From assembly GCA_964508705.1 (NCBI GenBank), contig CAZDUS010000003.1:30236-94235 (forward strand): a stretch of DNA of 64,000 nucleotides. The letters are read 5' to 3'. Under the pieces are notes generated by a model. That model did no database searches, was not told the DNA's origin, and worked only from the letters and a program-made list of their open reading frames with translations. This stretch comes from CAZDUS01 sp964508705. GTDB taxonomy: Bacteria; Verrucomicrobiota; Kiritimatiellia; CAIKKV01; CAITUY01. Below are positions 62,051 to 64,000 of the stretch, piece after piece (the first letter of the stretch is position 1; each line of letters opens with the position of its first letter). Made by a program: the position numbers and the translations under genes.

Positions 62051-63094
62051 TCACTTGTTGGTGAACGAGATGCGGGGATCCACGAGGATGTAGCAGAAGT
62101 CCGAGACGATGCCACCGAGGAGGCCGAGGATGGAGGTGAGCGAGAGGATGCCGAGGAAGACGGGGTAGTCGCGTCCGACGATGGCATCGAGGCTCAGGCG
62201 GCCCATACCGGGGATCTCGAAGACCTGCTCGATCAGGACGGAGCCGGCGAACATGACGGTGAGGATGCCGCCGAGGCCGGTGGCGATGGGGATGAGGGCG
62301 TTGCGCAGGGCGTGGCCCCAGACGGCGCGGCGCATGGAGCCGCCGCGGGCAAGGACCGTGCGGATGTAATCCTTGCCGATCTGGTCCATGAGGGCGTTCT
62401 TCATGAGCAGGGTGAGGACGGCGAAGTTTCCGATGACGTAGCAGAGGACCGGCAGGACCATGTGCCAGGCGGTGTAGGCGAGGCGTTGCCAGAGTGGATA
62501 GAGGTCGGCTTGATCCGAGTGGATGCCGGACAGGGGGAAGATGTCCCAGAATCCATCGACGGTGCCGCAGAGCAGCATTTTCAGGACCATGCCCAGGGCG
62601 AAGGCGGGGATGGCGTAGCCGGTGAAGACGATGATGCTGGAGAGGAGGTCGAATCGGGACCCGTTGCGGAGGGCCTTGGCGATGCCCAGCGGGATGCAGA
62701 CGAGATAGCTCAGGACGAGGCCGGCGATGCCGAAGATGAGGGAGACGGGGAATCGTTCGCTGATCAGCTGCCAGGCGGTTTTGTTGGGGTATTTATAGGA
62801 TTCCATTTGCATGCCGAGCCGGTCGCGGACCAGCCAGTTCCAGTAGCGTTCATGGAGGGGGCGGTCGAAGCCGAAGTGTCGTTCGATGGCGGCACGTTGG
62901 GCGGGTGAGATGGATGAGGCGGCGCCGGTGGTGAGGCGGGATTCCCCGGTGCCGATTCCTTTCATGCGGGTGATCATTTGTTCGACGGGTCCGCCGGGAA
63001 CGACTTGAATGAGGGCGAAGCACAGCATGGTAATGCCAAGGAAGGTGGGGACGATGAGAAGCAGGCGGCGGATGAAGTAGCTTAGACGGTTCAT
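62051..63094 (-). CDS. ABC transporter permease, peptide/microcin type (YejB-like)
   Basis: The 347-residue protein opens YFIRRLLLIVPTFLGITMLCF, typical of DppB/YejB permeases, and has six membrane segments with the EAA-like loop KDYIRTVLARGG-SMRRAVWGHALRNALIP. A longer first periplasmic loop (HFGFDRPLHERYWNWL) points to the YejB branch. Partner permease, ATPase and binding protein are not on either side in the window; the next gene downstream on this strand is etfB with its own promoter. It imports oligopeptides or similar compounds. Confidence 0.9.
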   Translation of the reverse strand: MNRLSYFIRRLLLIVPTFLGITMLCFALIQVVPGGPVEQMITRMKGIGTGESRLTTGAASSISPAQRAAIERHFGFDRPLHERYWNWLVRDRLGMQMESYKYPNKTAWQLISERFPVSLIFGIAGLVLSYLVCIPLGIAKALRNGSRFDLLSSIIVFTGYAIPAFALGMVLKMLLCGTVDGFWDIFPLSGIHSDQADLYPLWQRLAYTAWHMVLPVLCYVIGNFAVLTLLMKNALMDQIGKDYIRTVLARGGSMRRAVWGHALRNALIPIATGLGGILTVMFAGSVLIEQVFEIPGMGRLSLDAIVGRDYPVFLGILSLTSILGLLGGIVSDFCYILVDPRISFTNK

Positions 63095-63106
63095 GGGGGA
63101 GGGGTA

Positions 63107-63173
63107 ATAAAATTACAAATTACGAATTACGAAATACAAATTATGGATTGAGAATTATGAATTATGAAAGAGA
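63107..63173. repeat. AT-rich heptad-type repeat (AATTACG/AATTATG)
   Basis: Imperfect tandem units such as AATTACGAATTACG and GAATTATGAATTATG with a 7-8 base period, between the zinc-ribbon gene and the permease start. Confidence 0.7.
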
Positions 63174-63206
63174 GAGGCGAATTTGGTTCAGGGTTCATAG
63201 GGGGAA

Positions 63207-63560
63207 TTAGCGGTGGAATGGGGGAGCAATGTGTGGTTTGCCGCAGAAGATGCATTTTGGGCGGTGTTTGGTTGTGATCCGGTTGCAGGCAGAGCAGGGG
63301 ATTGGTGGTTCGGCGGCGACGCGGCCATCAATGCGGCCATCGCGTGCGTCAATTTCGGCGACCATGCGAATGAGGTCTGAGTCGGTCTTGTTGTGCTCCT
63401 TCTTGATGAAAGTCCAGAGTGCCTCGGTGATCATTAGCAGGCGTTCGAGTTCGCTGGCCATAATCTCGGTGTTGGTTAGAGCGGCGCGAGCATCGTGGGT
63501 TGCATCCAGTCCGGCTAGTTCGGAGGTGATGCTGAAGGTTGAAATTTGTGAAGGTAACAT
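63207..63560 (-). CDS. Small protein with C-terminal zinc ribbon, function unknown
   Basis: The 117-residue product has a helical N-terminal part (about 25-75, with ALWTFIKKEHNKTDSDLIR) and a C-terminal zinc ribbon, C89-x2-C92 and C103-x2-C106. Similar small proteins occur in PVC genomes; no function is known. An AAGGAGCGACCC-type ribosome site precedes the ATG on the minus strand. Confidence 0.75.
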   Translation of the reverse strand: MLPSQISTFSITSELAGLDATHDARAALTNTEIMASELERLLMITEALWTFIKKEHNKTDSDLIRMVAEIDARDGRIDGRVAAEPPIPCSACNRITTKHRPKCIFCGKPHIAPPFHR

Positions 63561-63627
63561 GGGTCGCTCCTTATTTTTGTACGGAAGGCATTCAAGCGAT
63601 TGGGGAGGGAAAGATCAAGAGGAAGTG

Positions 63628-63710
63628 GGGGGGAAGACCTTAGACTTTAGACCTTGGACCTTAGACAGGGGGGAATATGGTATTCAGGATTCAGGAGTCA
63701 GAATTCAGAT
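63628..63710. repeat. Two repeat styles side by side
   Basis: GACCTTAGACTTTAGACC-type units (63637-63667) are followed by TTCAGGATTCAGGAGTCAG-type units (63681-63708) of the same style as 22754-22790 and 37858-37893. Confidence 0.65.
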
Positions 63711-63730
63711 GGGGAAGAGAGAATACATTA

Positions 63731-63759
63731 CTCATCCACCGGCTTAGCCGGTGGATGAG
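63731..63759. repeat. Perfect 13-base hairpin, REP-like
   Basis: CTCATCCACCGGC-TTA-GCCGGTGGATGAG. Such CCACCGGC palindromes are typical of REP-type units and ends of IS200/IS605-like elements. It lies 20 bases past the stop of the partial gene at the right edge but has no T run, so it is not a standard terminator. Confidence 0.75.
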
Positions 63760-63779
63760 GGTCAATACGGAGCAGGTTC

Positions 63780-64000
63780 TTATTTGAATGTTTTCGTTGC
63801 CGCGTTCATAGAAGAAGACCGGAAAGTGATCTTCTTGATCGGCATCTTATCCTTGAGAAGCTCGTAGAAGAGCTCGCAAAGATTCTCGCACGTAGAGACT
63901 TTCTTGGTCACAATGATCCTGTATTCCGGGTATGACCAAGCCAGTGGGTGGTCTATCTTTTTTAGAGGAACACAATTCTTCGGGTCGTTATTGATGCCTT
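63780..64000 (-). CDS. Partial gene at the right edge, C-terminal 72 residues only
   Basis: A minus-strand frame enters from beyond the window and stops at TAA. The visible part reads ...NCVPLKKIDHPLAWSYPEYR..., ...TCENLCELFYELLKDKMPIK... and ends ...NAATKTFK. It is mixed alpha/beta and Lys-rich. Low GC compared with neighbours. No family was recognised. Confidence 0.6.
   Translation of the reverse strand, partial: GINNDPKNCVPLKKIDHPLAWSYPEYRIIVTKKVSTCENLCELFYELLKDKMPIKKITFRSSSMNAATKTFK

Overview
The window looks like a piece of the chromosome of an anaerobic, Gram-negative-type bacterium, most likely from the PVC superphylum (Kiritimatiellota, Lentisphaerota or Verrucomicrobiota). This placement rests on gene content only: a DUF2723 membrane protein, type III glutamine synthetase, lipid A genes (lpxI, a Gfo/Idh oxidoreductase, lpxB), a type IV pilus retraction ATPase, an EtfA with a ferredoxin head, and short palindromic and heptad-type intergenic repeats. 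No rRNA, tRNA or CRISPR array was seen. The + strand is G-rich over most of the window whichever way genes run, as expected for a leading strand. The main exception is a C-rich stretch near 17.9-19.1 kb.

Layout. 1-5.2 kb (minus): a DUF2723 protein that runs off the left edge, an SMP-30-type secreted protein and an M48 metalloprotease. 5.3-9.3 kb (plus): a divergent thymidylate synthase, a CoaB-HD fusion, and a sigma-54 activator with a degenerate arsenate-reductase-like head. 9.3-17.8 kb (plus): nitrogen assimilation, with glnA type III behind a good sigma-54 promoter, a strong terminator, then gltB-gltD. 17.8-20.9 kb: an accessory patch with a C-rich hydrolase gene, a probable group II intron fragment, a truncated IS110 transposase and a small membrane protein. 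20.9-26.2 kb (plus): a carbohydrate locus (GH3, GH2-like, sialate-O-acetylesterase-like), all without signal peptides. 26.6-30.9 kb (plus): hisA, M16 peptidase, SDR, MurC/Mpl-like ligase.

30.9-32.2 kb: a second repeat-rich patch with a nested palindrome, a small Cys/His protein and an antitoxin next to a broken ParE toxin. 32.2-42.6 kb (minus): a lipid flippase-like protein, sugar epimerase/reductase, TIM-barrel isomerase, rpsU, comEC-like, thiD, and the arginine genes argJ-argB-argD-argG (transcribed in that order). 42.9-47.7 kb (plus): acyltransferase, DUF6941-like protein, alr, WalJ-like hydrolase, histidine kinase. 47.7-58.2 kb (minus): smc, suhB-like, a 600-base regulatory gap, then pilT-lpxI-Gfo/Idh-lpxB-DUF401. 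58.4-64 kb: small membrane and secreted proteins, etfB-etfA, a YejB-like permease, a zinc-ribbon protein and a partial gene at the right edge.

The most interesting region is the gap between suhB and pilT. On the minus strand it holds a near-perfect sigma-54 promoter, repeated octamers at enhancer distance, a structured transcript ending in a strong terminator, and a 36-codon reading frame that runs through that terminator. With the sigma-54 promoter at glnA and the unusual activator beside it, this suggests that sigma-54 control links nitrogen or redox state to pili and envelope genes here. That link is an inference. The promoters, repeats and hairpins were read directly from the sequence.
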